A stretch of 64,000 bases of DNA from Bacteroidaceae bacterium (GTDB lineage: Bacteria; Bacteroidota; Bacteroidia; Bacteroidales; Bacteroidaceae): NCBI GenBank assembly GCA_017466325.1, contig JAFTUK010000055.1, forward strand, positions 21,675 to 85,674, read 5' to 3'. The notes beneath the pieces are model-generated. The model made no database searches and was not told where the DNA came from. It saw only the letters and a list, made by a program, of their open reading frames with translations. The position numbers and the translations under genes were made by a program. This document shows, one piece after another, positions 35,389 to 44,627 of this stretch; the stretch's first letter is position 1; every line of letters starts with the position of its first letter.

Positions 35389-35435
35389 CGGTGAACGGTT
35401 TACGGTGAGCGGATAGGGTTCGTTCACCGTTTGCT
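35389..35435 (+). terminator. Terminator-like hairpin after the AAA gene
   Basis: CGGTGAACG (35389-35397) pairs with CGTTCACCG (35421-35429), followed by TTTGC. The loop repeats GGTGAGCGG. Confidence 0.6.
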
Positions 35436-35626
35436 TTGATATTTCGCTCGCTTAATCGTAACATTGACCGTTGGTCTTAGTTACTCACACTCGGAAAAAT
35501 CAAAATTCTTTTGCTTTTTCGCAAGCTTAATCGTAACATTGAACTTCGTTCCAAATTACTCACGCTCGGAAATACAAAATAAATCGGCGTTTTATTTTGT
35601 ATTTCGCTCGCTTAATCGTAATTTTG
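35435..35626 (+). repeat. Tandem promoter-bearing repeats upstream of cysS (three promoters)
   Basis: TTTG/TAACATTG pairs at 35435/35459 and 35510/35534 (20-bp spacers) and TTTG/TAATTTTG at 35596/35619 (19-bp spacer). The CGCTTAATCGTAA core and CTCGGAAAAATCAAAA tail match the repeats at 2111 and 9004. The copies are more diverged; only the last has a perfect -7 box. It ends 24 bp before cysS. Confidence 0.85.
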
Positions 35627-35649
35627 TACCCGAAATAAAGGAAAAGACT

Positions 35650-37149
35650 ATGCAACCATTTCTTATTTACAATACTTTGACCCGCCAGAAGGAACTGTTC
35701 CGTCCCCTGGTGGAGGGTCGTGTGGGCATGTATGTTTGTGGCCCCACGGTATATGGCGATGCACATTTGGGACATGCTCGCCCGGCCATTACTTTCGACC
35801 TGCTGTTCCGCTACCTGAAGCATCAGGGCTACAAGGTGCGCTATGTGCGCAACATTACCGACGTGGGCCACTTGGAGCATGATGCCGACGAGGGTGAGGA
35901 CAAGATTGCCAAGAAGGCACGTCTGGAGCAACTGGAGCCAATGGAGGTGGCACAGTACTATACCAACCGCTTCCACGAGGCCATGGCGGCACTGAACTGT
36001 CTGCCTCCCAGCATAGAGCCTCATGCCACAGGTCATATCATAGAGCAGCAGCTACTGGTGCAGAAGATTATGGACAACGGATATGCCTATGAGAGCAACG
36101 GTTCCATCTACTTCGACATAGAGCGCTACAATCAGGACCACAAGTATGGCATACTGAGCGGCCGCTCGCTGGAGAACATCAAGGATGCCAGCCGCGACAC
36201 CCTGGCAGGTGTGGGCGAGAAGCGCAACCAGGCCGACTTTGCCCTGTGGAAGAAGGCAAGCCCTGAGCACATCATGCACTGGCCAAGCCCCTGGAGCGAA
36301 GGTTTCCCCGGCTGGCACTGCGAGTGTACGGCTATGGGCAAGAAGTACCTGGGCGAGCGTTTCGACATACACGGAGGCGGCCTTGACCTCGTCTTCCCCC
36401 ACCACGAGTGCGAAATAGCACAGGCGCAGGCCAGCCAGGGACACCCCATGGTGACCTATTGGATGCACAACAACATGATTACCATCGACGGCAAGAAGAT
36501 GGGCAAGTCGTACAACAACTTCATAACCCTGCCTCAGTTCTTTGCCGGAGAGCACGAGCGTCTGGAGCGCGGATACTCGCCCATGACCATCCGCTTCTTC
36601 ATCCTGCAGGCCCACTACCGCAGTACTGTGGACTTCAGCAACGAGGCATTGCAGAGCGCCGAGAAGGGTCTGGCACGTCTGATGGACGGCTGGAAGGCCT
36701 TGAAGCGCCTGAAGGAAGGACAGAAGGTGAAGGGACAGCCCTGGGTGGAGATGCAGTATGTGGACACCCTGCGCCAGAACTGCTACGACGCCATGAACGA
36801 CGATATGGCATCTCCCATGGTAATCAGCCACCTGTTTGATGCCTGCCGTGTGCTGAACACCGTCATCGACAAGAAGGCCAGCATCAAGGAAGATGTTGTG
36901 GCAGCCCTCACTGAGGTATTCCATACCTTTGCCTTCGACATCCTTGGCCTCTCCGAGGAAAAGGACGGCAGCAACAAGGCACGCGAAGAAGCCTTCGGCA
37001 AGGTGGTGGACATAGTTCTGGAGCAGCGCCAGCAGGCCAAGGCCGAAAAGAACTGGGCACTGTCCGACCAGATACGCGACAACCTCTCTGCCCTCGGCTT
37101 TGAGGTGAAGGACACCAAGGACGGTTTCACCTGGTCGCTGAACAAGTAG
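35650..37149 (+). CDS. cysS: Cysteinyl-tRNA synthetase
   Basis: A 499-residue class I synthetase charging tRNA-Cys. HLGH, the HIGH-type motif, is at 39-42 after [16 protein letters not shown], the KMSKS motif, is near 282-287. A zinc-binding site with Cys29 and CEC/HHECE residues is present. The open frame extends 62 codons upstream through the promoter repeats, which cannot be coding; ATG 35650 gives the usual N-terminus [15 protein letters not shown]. Transcription is from the three tandem promoters. Confidence 0.96.
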   Translation: MQPFLIYNTLTRQKELFRPLVEGRVGMYVCGPTVYGDAHLGHARPAITFDLLFRYLKHQGYKVRYVRNITDVGHLEHDADEGEDKIAKKARLEQLEPMEVAQYYTNRFHEAMAALNCLPPSIEPHATGHIIEQQLLVQKIMDNGYAYESNGSIYFDIERYNQDHKYGILSGRSLENIKDASRDTLAGVGEKRNQADFALWKKASPEHIMHWPSPWSEGFPGWHCECTAMGKKYLGERFDIHGGGLDLVFPHHECEIAQAQASQGHPMVTYWMHNNMITIDGKKMGKSYNNFITLPQFFAGEHERLERGYSPMTIRFFILQAHYRSTVDFSNEALQSAEKGLARLMDGWKALKRLKEGQKVKGQPWVEMQYVDTLRQNCYDAMNDDMASPMVISHLFDACRVLNTVIDKKASIKEDVVAALTEVFHTFAFDILGLSEEKDGSNKAREEAFGKVVDIVLEQRQQAKAEKNWALSDQIRDNLSALGFEVKDTKDGFTWSLNK

Positions 37150-37153
37150 AAGA

Positions 37154-37362
37154 CCCCTCCCCGAACCCTCCCCTTTATGGGAGGGAGTATGATGTACTGA
37201 AAATTGTTTCACGCAATTCAAAATACTATACTATAATTACTCCCAACCTTGTGGGCGAGCAAGGTTTTCTAACCAAAGATATAACCAGGACCCAACAATC
37301 CCCTCGTTAGCAAATCTATATACTCCCCTCCCTTGTGGAGGGGCAAGGGGGAGGGTCTGCTT
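37154..37362 (+). repeat. CCCTCC/GGAGGG palindromic elements between cysS and glnA
   Basis: Two copies of a C/G-rich inverted-repeat family lie at about 37154-37190 and 37322-37362. The second contains CCCTCCCTTGTGGAGGGG then GGGGGAGGGTC. Between them AACCTTG (37245) and CAAGGTT (37260) form a separate hairpin that may end the cysS transcript. No gene is seen in 37150-37381. Further copies are at 58544-58652 and 63858-63900. Confidence 0.8.
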
Positions 37363-37381
37363 CATATTTCCGTTTCTCAAA

Positions 37382-39574
37382 ATGCCTGCAACACTTAGAT
37401 TCAAGGTAGTGGAAGAAGCCTTCGGCAAGAAGGCCATCGAAGTGCCCACACCCAAGGAACGCCCCAGCGAGTTCTTTGCCAAGTACGTGTTCAACAAGCA
37501 GAAGATGTTCAAGTATCTTTCTGCCGATGTGTACGAAAAGATGTGCGACGTCATCGACCGTGGCACCACACTGGACCTGAAGACCGCCGATGCCGTTGCC
37601 GAGGGCATGAAGCGCTGGGCCATGGAACTGGGCGTAACACACACCACACACTGGTTCCAACCCCTCACCGAAGGTACCGCCGAGAAGCACGACGGCATGG
37701 TGGAGCACGACGGCAAGGGCGGCATGCTGGAGGATTTCTGCGGCAAGCAACTTGTACAGCAGGAACCTGATGCCAGCAGTTTCCCAAGCGGTGGCATACG
37801 CTCCACCTTCGAGGCACGCGGCTATAGCGCATGGGACCCTGCCAGCCCTGTCTTCGTGATGGGCGACACGCTGATGATTCCCACCGTGTTCATCTCCTAC
37901 ACCGGCGAGGCACTCGACTACAAGGCTCCCCTGAAGAAGTCCATCAAGGCCGTAGGCAAGGCCGCCCTGGATGTTGCACGCATGTTCTATCCCGAGATAA
38001 GCAGTGTGAAGAGCAACCTTGGCTGGGAACAGGAGTACTTCCTGGTGGACGAAAGTTTCTATTCGGCACGTCCCGACCTGGCCATGACCGGACGCACCCT
38101 CATGGGACACGACTCCGCCAAGAACCAGCAGATGGACGACCACTATTTCGGTTCCATACCCTCGCGTGTGGTTTCCTTCATGAAGGACTTGGAAATCCAG
38201 GCACTGGAACTGGGCATCCCCTGCAAGACCCGTCACAACGAGGTGGCGCCAAACCAGTTTGAACTGGCCCCCATCTTCGAGGAGACAAACCTGGCCATAG
38301 ACCACAACATGCTCATCATGGCCCTGATGAAGAAGGTGGCACGCAAGCACGGTTTCCGTTGCCTCTTGCACGAAAAGCCTTTCAAGGGCATAAACGGTAG
38401 CGGCAAGCACAACAACTGGAGCCTTTCTACCAACACCGGCATACTCCTGCATGCCCCCGGCAAGACACCGGTGGACAACCTCCGCTTCATCACCTTCATA
38501 GTGGAGACGCTGATGGCCGTGTACCGCCACAACGGATTGCTCAAGGCTTCCATCGTAAGTGCCACCAATGCACACCGTCTTGGCGCACACGAAGCACCGC
38601 CTGCCATCATCAGTTCCTTCCTCGGCAGCCAGTTGGCAGACATACTGGAGAAACTGGAGAAGAGCGAGGACAACGACGTCTTCAACCTGGCCACACGCCA
38701 GAGCGTGATGCTGGACATACCGCAGATACCGGAACTCCTCGTGGACAATACCGACCGCAACCGCACCTCTCCCTTTGCCTTCACCGGCAACCGTTTCGAG
38801 TTCCGTGCCGTAGGAGCGCAAGCCAACTGTGCCGCATCCATGATAGTGCTGAACACCGCCGTAGCCGAGCAACTGACGGACTTCAAACTCCGTGTGGACA
38901 AACTCATATCATCCGGCATGGACATGATGAAGGCCATACTGCATGTCATCCGCGAGGACATAAAGACATGTAAGCCCATCCACTTCGACGGCAACGGATA
39001 CAGCGAAGAGTGGAAGCAGGAGGCCGCCCGACGCGGCTTGGATGTGGAGACAAGCGTTCCCGTCATCCTCGACCAGTACCTAAGCGAAGAAACCGTGGAA
39101 ATGTTCACACGCATGAAGGTTCTAACCCGTGCCGAACTGGAAGCGCGCAACGAGATAAAACTGGAGACCTACACCAAGAAGATACAGATAGAGGCACGCA
39201 TCTTCGGCGACCTTTGCCTGAACCACATAGTTCCTGTGGCCACACGCTACCAGACACAACTTCTGGACAATGTCCTCAAGATTTCGCAGGCTTTCCCCGC
39301 CGAGCAGGCAAAGGCCATGAACGCCACAAACCTTGCCCTCATAGAGAAGATTGCGGAAAACACCGCCTTCATCACCGAGCACGTATATTCGCTCATCGGT
39401 GCCCGCAAGGTGGCCAACCGTCTGGAGTCCGAGCGTGAGAAGGCCATTGCCTACCACGACAACGTGGCACCCCTCATAGAGGAAATCCGCACCCACGTGG
39501 ACAAACTGGAAATGATAGTTGACGACGAACTCTGGCCCCTGCCCAAGTATCGCGAAATGCTGTTTATACGTTGA
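37382..39574 (+). CDS. glnA: Glutamine synthetase type III
   Basis: A 730-residue enzyme joining ammonia to glutamate using ATP. Length and sequence are those of the GSIII (GlnN) group rather than the 440-470-residue GSI. Typical blocks are the N-terminal FGKKAIEVPTPKERPSEFFAKYVF region, GWEQEYFLVD (the ExE metal site), KTRHNEVAPNQFE, NGSGKHNNWS and NRTSPFAFTGNRFEFR. It forms large oligomers in the cytosol. No PII gene is nearby. The ATG at 37382 follows the palindromic elements directly; no strong ribosome binding site is visible, as is common in Bacteroidetes. Confidence 0.96.
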   Translation: MPATLRFKVVEEAFGKKAIEVPTPKERPSEFFAKYVFNKQKMFKYLSADVYEKMCDVIDRGTTLDLKTADAVAEGMKRWAMELGVTHTTHWFQPLTEGTAEKHDGMVEHDGKGGMLEDFCGKQLVQQEPDASSFPSGGIRSTFEARGYSAWDPASPVFVMGDTLMIPTVFISYTGEALDYKAPLKKSIKAVGKAALDVARMFYPEISSVKSNLGWEQEYFLVDESFYSARPDLAMTGRTLMGHDSAKNQQMDDHYFGSIPSRVVSFMKDLEIQALELGIPCKTRHNEVAPNQFELAPIFEETNLAIDHNMLIMALMKKVARKHGFRCLLHEKPFKGINGSGKHNNWSLSTNTGILLHAPGKTPVDNLRFITFIVETLMAVYRHNGLLKASIVSATNAHRLGAHEAPPAIISSFLGSQLADILEKLEKSEDNDVFNLATRQSVMLDIPQIPELLVDNTDRNRTSPFAFTGNRFEFRAVGAQANCAASMIVLNTAVAEQLTDFKLRVDKLISSGMDMMKAILHVIREDIKTCKPIHFDGNGYSEEWKQEAARRGLDVETSVPVILDQYLSEETVEMFTRMKVLTRAELEARNEIKLETYTKKIQIEARIFGDLCLNHIVPVATRYQTQLLDNVLKISQAFPAEQAKAMNATNLALIEKIAENTAFITEHVYSLIGARKVANRLESEREKAIAYHDNVAPLIEEIRTHVDKLEMIVDDELWPLPKYREMLFIR

Positions 39575-39638
39575 GATTCTTTTCTTTGGGTAGCGGTTCC
39601 TTTCTGCACGGCAGATGACCACTTTAGCGTTATACATG

Positions 39639-39676
39639 AAGGCAGACCCCTGATTTGGCGGGTCTGCCTTTCTTGA
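39639..39676 (+). terminator. glnA terminator
   Basis: AAGGCAGACCC (39639-39649) pairs with GGGTCTGCCTT (39660-39670), followed by TCTT. Confidence 0.85.
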
Positions 39677-39734
39677 CTTTGTGAGCATACCCGATTGCAA
39701 GGAGTAGTTCTTACTATTCTTTCTGCCTGTCCTC

Positions 39735-39832
39735 CATGTGCGCTCTCCGAGTCGTCGGTGGCGGTAAAAGTCACCGCCCTCGGCGATAAAGTTCACCGCC
39801 AGTGGCGGCTCATTTTACCGCCACCGAGGGCT
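39735..39832 (+). repeat. 98-bp GGCGGT palindromic element, copy 1
   Basis: It starts CATGTG and then contains GGTGGCGG, CACCGCC, CACCGCCAGTGGCGG and TTTACCGCCACCGAGGG, so it can fold into nested hairpins. It matches 53234-53333 over its full length with scattered substitutions. The rest of the 39671-40075 gap shows no gene. Confidence 0.85.
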
Positions 39833-40075
39833 CAGATTGTCGCTTAAGAAGAAGCTATTCCTTGAATAATGGATAGCCTCAAATCGCTCATTAGGCTGTT
39901 ATGTGCCAATGAAACCATCTTTTTGTCATTTGTTTTGTCGTTTCTCGGTTATAATGGAACCCCATTGCTCCTTCAAAGTACCAAAACATCTGTTCAAAAA
40001 TAAAGACAATTATCATCATAACGCAAATGACCGATTTGGGATAAAGTCGTAAATGACTGTTGCGGCAAGTAAAAA

Positions 40076-40112
40076 AACCACGGAGGGCGAGTCAAACTCG
40101 CCCTCCGTGGTT
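40076..40112 (-). terminator. Terminator of the glyS-FKBP operon
   Basis: A perfect 17-bp stem, AACCACGGAGGGCGAGT (40076-40092) with its complement (40096-40112), and a 3-nt loop. Read on the minus strand it ends in a run of seven T residues, so it terminates the FKBP transcript. Confidence 0.93.
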
Positions 40113-40147
40113 ACAATTATTATTATTATGTGTATTTGAATTTCTAT

Positions 40148-40822
40148 TTACTCCCATCCGCCAGGTATGCCTGTACCGCTTTCATACCAGCGTACCATGT
40201 GGACACGGAACTGGAGGGTGGAATAACCGGGAATCTTTCCGCTTCCCTCAGTGCCGTATGCCAAGGTGTAGGGAATGAAAATCATCCAGTCGTCGCCCTC
40301 TACCATATATTGGATGGCGGTGCTGAAACCTTCTATCAGATTACGCACGCTCATCAGAGTGGGAGCCGAGGTTTCCGGATTGTACTCTCCGTAATAACTG
40401 GTATCAAAGACGTCTTGAACCATGCCCATCTCCGAACCATTACCCGTGTAGTTGTAGGTGGGCATGAGCCAACCTCTGTAACTGATGTGCACTGAATCGT
40501 TGTATGCAGGAGAACCTTTCTCTGAAGGATCTGTGCCACGCTCCAGGATGCGGATGCAGATACTGTCCGTAACAGGACCTACGGAGGCCGTTGACCTGAA
40601 GAGGGACTTGTACATGCGCCATTGGCAGTGCTCCTCCCAATCTTCTCCATGCTCGGCCTTTGCCTGTGCTATGGCCTGACGTGCCACCTGCACGGTGTCT
40701 TCATACCACTTTGCATTGCGGCTTTGCCAATCCTCATAGGGGTTATAGGTATTGTCTGTCTCGCTACAAGACACCAGCCCCAGGACTGCCGCCAACAGTA
40801 TATACAGATATTTCTTCATCAA
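40148..40822 (-). CDS. FKBP-type peptidyl-prolyl isomerase lipoprotein
   Basis: A 224-residue lipoprotein: signal MMKKYLYILLAAVLGLVSC with the lipidated Cys at 19. A helical segment is followed by an FKBP domain with NDSVHISYRGWL, VFDTSYYG, IEGFSTAIQYMVEGDDWMIFIPYTLAYG and STLQFRVHMVRW. FKBPs speed proline isomerisation and help protein folding in the periplasm. The domain has insertions compared with the minimal FKBP. It lies 39 bp downstream of glyS on the same strand and shares its terminator. Confidence 0.88.
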   Translation of the reverse strand: MMKKYLYILLAAVLGLVSCSETDNTYNPYEDWQSRNAKWYEDTVQVARQAIAQAKAEHGEDWEEHCQWRMYKSLFRSTASVGPVTDSICIRILERGTDPSEKGSPAYNDSVHISYRGWLMPTYNYTGNGSEMGMVQDVFDTSYYGEYNPETSAPTLMSVRNLIEGFSTAIQYMVEGDDWMIFIPYTLAYGTEGSGKIPGYSTLQFRVHMVRWYESGTGIPGGWE

Positions 40823-40861
40823 CTCTCCGGTTCGCTTTAAGGGATGGATATGGAATAGGGA

Positions 40862-42406
40862 TTAGAGCAACTTCTTCAGCAGGCTGGTGATGCTCACCTG
40901 GTCCTCGATGATGCCGCGGAGTTCAGAGATGTGCACACGGCGCTGCTCCATGCTGTCGCGCTCACGCAGGGTGACGGTGTTGTCCTCCAAAGTCTGCTGG
41001 TCAACGGTAACGCAGAAGGGGCAGCCGATGGCATCCATACGACGGTAGCGCTTGCCTATCTGGTCCTTCTCCTCGTACTTGCAGTTGAAGTGGAAGCGCA
41101 GGTCGTTCATGATCTCCTGGGCCTTCTCGGGCATGCCGTCCTTCTTGGTCAGGGGGAACACCGCCAACTTGACGGGAGCCAGGGCTGCGGGCAGGTGCAG
41201 TACGGTACGTGTCTGTCCGTCGGGCAACTGCTGCTCCTCATAACTGTGGCACATGATGGACAGGAACATGCGGTCAACGCCGATAGAGGTCTCGATAACG
41301 TAGGGAGTGTATGACTCGTTGGTCTCGGGGTCGAAGTATTCTATCTTCTTGCCGCTGTACTTGGCATGGCTGGACAGGTCGAAGTTGGTACGAGAGTGGA
41401 TACCCTCTACCTCCTTGAAGCCGAAAGGCATGTGGAACTCGATGTCGGTAGCGGCATTGGCATAGTGGGCCAACTTGTCGTGGTCGTGGAAACGGTAGTT
41501 GTCGGCGCCGAAGCCCAGGGCCTGGTGCCATGCCATACGTGTCTGCTTCCACTGGCCGAACCAATCCAGTTCTGTGCCGGGCTTAACGAAGAACTGCATC
41601 TCCATCTGTTCGAACTCGCGCATGCGGAAAATGAACTGGCGTGCTACGATCTCGTTACGGAAGGCCTTGCCTATCTGTGCTATGCCGAAGGGCAACTTCA
41701 TGCGTCCGGTCTTCTGCACGTTCAGGTAGTTTACGAAGATGCCCTGAGCGGTCTCGGGACGAAGGTATACCTTGTTGGCGCCATCGGCGGTGGAACCCAT
41801 CTCGGTGGAGAACATCAGGTTGAACTGACGTACTTCTGTCCAGTTTCTGGTGCCGCTGATGGGGCATGCAATCTCCTCGTCCAGGATAATCTGGCGGAGT
41901 TCGGCCAGGTCGCCGTCGTTCAGGGCCTTAGCAAAGCGCTCGTGCAAGGCATCGCGCTTCTGCTGGTTCTCCAGCACGCGTGCATTGGTGGCACGGAACT
42001 CTGCCTCGTTGAAAGCCTCACCGTACTTCTTGGCGGCCTTCTGCACTTCCTTGTCAATCTTCTCGTCGTACTTTGCCAACTGGTCCTCTATCAGCACGTC
42101 GGCGCGGTAGCGCTTCTTGCTGTCCTTGTTGTCAATCAGGGGATCGTTGAAAGCGTCCACATGTCCGCTGGCCTTCCATACGGTGGGGTGCATGAAGATG
42201 GCGGCATCGATGCCCACGATGTTCTCGTGGAGCAGCACCATGGACTGCCACCAGTACTGCTTGATGTTGTTCTTCAGTTCAACACCGTTCTGGCCATAGT
42301 CGTACACTGCGCCCAGACCGTCATATATGTCGCTTGAGGGGAAAACAAAGCCATATTCCTTGCAATGGGAAATGATTTTCTTGAAAACGTCTTCTTGTTG
42401 TGCCAT
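40862..42406 (-). CDS. glyS: Glycyl-tRNA synthetase (single-chain dimeric type)
   Basis: A 514-residue class II synthetase for tRNA-Gly, of the homodimeric form found in eukaryotes, archaea and Bacteroidetes rather than the two-chain form of E. coli. N-terminal SHCKEYGFVFPSSDIYDGLGAVYDYG and motif 2 FRNEIVARQFIFRMREFEQMEMQFF are clear; a C-terminal anticodon domain begins near LPAALAPVKLAVFPL. The frame extends upstream to 42523, but a -7 box lies at 42434-42427, so ATG 42406 is used. Confidence 0.96.
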   Translation of the reverse strand: MAQQEDVFKKIISHCKEYGFVFPSSDIYDGLGAVYDYGQNGVELKNNIKQYWWQSMVLLHENIVGIDAAIFMHPTVWKASGHVDAFNDPLIDNKDSKKRYRADVLIEDQLAKYDEKIDKEVQKAAKKYGEAFNEAEFRATNARVLENQQKRDALHERFAKALNDGDLAELRQIILDEEIACPISGTRNWTEVRQFNLMFSTEMGSTADGANKVYLRPETAQGIFVNYLNVQKTGRMKLPFGIAQIGKAFRNEIVARQFIFRMREFEQMEMQFFVKPGTELDWFGQWKQTRMAWHQALGFGADNYRFHDHDKLAHYANAATDIEFHMPFGFKEVEGIHSRTNFDLSSHAKYSGKKIEYFDPETNESYTPYVIETSIGVDRMFLSIMCHSYEEQQLPDGQTRTVLHLPAALAPVKLAVFPLTKKDGMPEKAQEIMNDLRFHFNCKYEEKDQIGKRYRRMDAIGCPFCVTVDQQTLEDNTVTLRERDSMEQRRVHISELRGIIEDQVSITSLLKKLL

Positions 42407-42426
42407 TATCGTAAATATTTTTCGCG

Positions 42427-42434
42427 CAAAGGTA
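42427..42434 (-). promoter_or_regulatory. Probable -7 element of glyS
   Basis: On the minus strand TACCTTTG, followed by CGCG. A TTTG stands only 16 bp upstream, shorter than the usual spacer. It supports the downstream glyS start. Confidence 0.5.
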
Positions 42435-42515
42435 AGAAATAATGCCTTATCAAAGCCCCGAATGTCCAAAATACTTTGAATTTGAGGCCTCTTTTTAACA
42501 TTTCGCCGTCTTTTC

Positions 42516-42547
42516 CTTGGCAATTACAATAAAAAAGCGTAGCTTTG
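42516..42547 (+). promoter_or_regulatory. rpoD promoter
   Basis: CTTG (42516-42519), a 20-bp spacer and TAGCTTTG (42540-42547). The rpoD ATG follows 69 bp later. Confidence 0.75.
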
Positions 42548-42616
42548 CGCGCTGAAATATGCAGTTTCGGCACTTTCGCCGGAACAACAGGATGACAAAC
42601 AATTAAAAAAGGCATA

Positions 42617-43477
42617 ATGAGACAACTAAAAATCACCAAGAGCATTACCAGCCGCGACAGCCAGTCACTGGACAAGTATCTTCAGGAAATCGGACGCGAG
42701 CAACTTCTGACCGTGGAAGAGGAAGTGGAACTCAGCCAGCGCATCCGCAAGGGCGACCGTCAGGCATTGGACATTTTGGTAAAGAGCAACCTGCGCTTTG
42801 TGGTGTCTGTGGCAAAGCAGTACCAGAACCAGGGACTCAGTCTCCCCGACCTCATCAACGAGGGCAATGTAGGCCTCATCAAGGCCGCCGAGAAGTTCGA
42901 CGAAACCCGCGGTTTCAAGTTCATCAGTTATGCCGTATGGTGGATCCGCCAGACAATCCTGCAGGCACTGGCAGAGCAGAGCCGCATCGTGCGTCTGCCC
43001 CTGAACCAGGTCAGCGCCGTAAACAAGATAAGCAAGGCCATCACCAAGTTCGAACAGGAGTTCGAGCGCAAACCCAGCCCTGAAGAGTTGGCAGAACTGG
43101 TAAACGAGGTTCCCGAGAAGATCAACGACAGCCTGCGTGCCAGCGGACGCCACGTCAGTGTGGACGCACCCTTCGTGGAGGGAGAAGACAACAGCCCTCT
43201 GGACGTAATGGAGAACACCGACGCTCCGGCCGCCGACCACACCCTCATAAACGAGAGTCTGCAGATGGAGATTTCACGTGCGCTGGAGATTCTCAACGAG
43301 CGAGAGCGCGACATCATTGAGATGAGTTTCGGCATTGCACAGCCGGAGATGACTCTGGAGGAAATAGGCGACCGCTTCGGCCTGACCAGAGAACGTGTGC
43401 GCCAAATCAGGGAAAAGGCCATCCGCAAACTCCGCAACGCCAACAAGACCGGCATACTGCGCTCATATCTGGGTTAA
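42617..43477 (+). CDS. rpoD: Primary sigma factor (sigma-70 family, SigABfr type)
   Basis: A 286-residue sigma factor, short because it lacks region 1.1, as in Bacteroidetes. Region 1.2 is [19 protein letters not shown], region 2 includes [36 protein letters not shown] and the -10 reading helix [10 protein letters not shown], then regions 3 and 4 with [22 protein letters not shown]. It directs RNA polymerase to the TTTG/TAnnTTTG promoters listed here. It is monocistronic, with its own promoter and a strong terminator. Confidence 0.95.
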   Translation: MRQLKITKSITSRDSQSLDKYLQEIGREQLLTVEEEVELSQRIRKGDRQALDILVKSNLRFVVSVAKQYQNQGLSLPDLINEGNVGLIKAAEKFDETRGFKFISYAVWWIRQTILQALAEQSRIVRLPLNQVSAVNKISKAITKFEQEFERKPSPEELAELVNEVPEKINDSLRASGRHVSVDAPFVEGEDNSPLDVMENTDAPAADHTLINESLQMEISRALEILNERERDIIEMSFGIAQPEMTLEEIGDRFGLTRERVRQIREKAIRKLRNANKTGILRSYLG

Positions 43478-43497
43478 GATCCTATCCATACCATACC

Positions 43498-43545
43498 AGC
43501 AGGGGATGCTTTCACATGCAAATGAAAGCATCCCCTGCTTTATTT
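43498..43545 (+). terminator. rpoD terminator (bidirectional)
   Basis: A perfect 17-bp stem, AGCAGGGGATGCTTTCA (43498-43514) with its complement (43523-43539), followed by TTATTT. It also lies past the end of the minus-strand oxidoreductase and may serve both. Confidence 0.93.
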
Positions 43546-43564
43546 AAATGATGGTTCGCTATTG

Positions 43565-44620
43565 TCATCGCGAGGACGTGCCCTTGTCCTCGGGGAGAAC
43601 AAAACGTGGGAACATTACAGGAACGGAACCCTGACGTGCAGACATGTCCGTAAGTTCTATGACCGACGACCACAGAGCCGCATCGTAGACGTCCATATCC
43701 AGACACATCGGTTCCGGATGCCCCTCGGCACGTGCCTGCCGTATATTTTCTATGGAATCTAACAGACGACGGTCCATCATATAGTTCATCACGTTGGGGA
43801 CACCGATTGCCTTCCCTTCGTCTATCATACTTTTGAAATGCGGCGGAATGAAGCCCTCGACGTATTTTACGGCCTCATCGCCGCTCAGTTCTACATTGCC
43901 TTCCTTGGATTCCAGACACACGGTGGGCAGGGGATACTTTTGCAAAAAGCCCAATGTGCCACACACCGTCTGCATACGGCTATAGGGGCGTGGAGTGGAA
44001 ATGTCATAGTGCAAAAGCATGCTCACGCCTGAAACGGAGCGAATCAACGAGGTGTTAGTGTGGTCGCCGGGAATGGGCGACGACAGGGAAACGAGATAAT
44101 CCAGAGTGTCCCCTTCAGGCAACAACTGGCACATGGGTCCTAAGGCATGCGTGGGGTAGGGGTTGCCTCCCTGCCTGCGCCCATGGGCACGCATCCAGCC
44201 TTCGGGTACGGTATGGGCGTAAGCCCCTTCAAGGTGCTTGATTCGTCCGAGCATGCCGTGGCGAACCATTTCTCTGACTCCGAGGTGCCACGTGTCGTAG
44301 CAACAGTTCTCCAGCATGACGCAATGTCTGCCTGTCTCGCGGGCCGCCCTGACCAGAGTCTCGCAATCTGCCACCGTCATGGCGGCGGGTACCTCCAGGG
44401 CCACGTCCTTTCCTGCCTGCATGGCAGTTACGGCCATGCGCATATGCCATTCCCAGGGGGTGCATATCCACACAAGATCTACATCGGGATGGGTGGCGGC
44501 TTCGCGCCAATCCGTCTCAACGTCGCACTTGACCATTACATTGGCATTCGGCACACGCCCAAGGCGCTGGAGAGTGACCTGTCCCCGCTGGCCAAGACCT
44601 ATGAGAGAAATGTTTACCAT
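43565..44620 (-). CDS. Gfo/Idh/MocA family protein, GH109-like subgroup
   Basis: A 351-residue NAD(P)-binding protein. The Rossmann loop GLGQRGQ is at 8-14; EVP near residue 76 replaces the usual EKP. CCYDTWHLGVREMVRHGMLG and NPYPTHALGP closely resemble blocks of GH109 alpha-N-acetylgalactosaminidases, which use NAD+ in hydrolysis. GH109 proteins usually carry a signal peptide and run 430-470 residues; this one has neither, so a cytosolic dehydrogenase or glycosidase on an unknown sugar is likely. It lies 7 bp after the MORN gene and ends the nadD operon. Confidence 0.85.
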   Translation of the reverse strand: MVNISLIGLGQRGQVTLQRLGRVPNANVMVKCDVETDWREAATHPDVDLVWICTPWEWHMRMAVTAMQAGKDVALEVPAAMTVADCETLVRAARETGRHCVMLENCCYDTWHLGVREMVRHGMLGRIKHLEGAYAHTVPEGWMRAHGRRQGGNPYPTHALGPMCQLLPEGDTLDYLVSLSSPIPGDHTNTSLIRSVSGVSMLLHYDISTPRPYSRMQTVCGTLGFLQKYPLPTVCLESKEGNVELSGDEAVKYVEGFIPPHFKSMIDEGKAIGVPNVMNYMMDRRLLDSIENIRQARAEGHPEPMCLDMDVYDAALWSSVIELTDMSARQGSVPVMFPRFVLPEDKGTSSR

Positions 44621-44627
44621 ATCACTA

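Noticed and set aside
36052-38872. Minus-strand frames of 389 and 518 residues opposite cysS and glnA
   Set aside because: Shadows of conserved genes; no start signals or domains.
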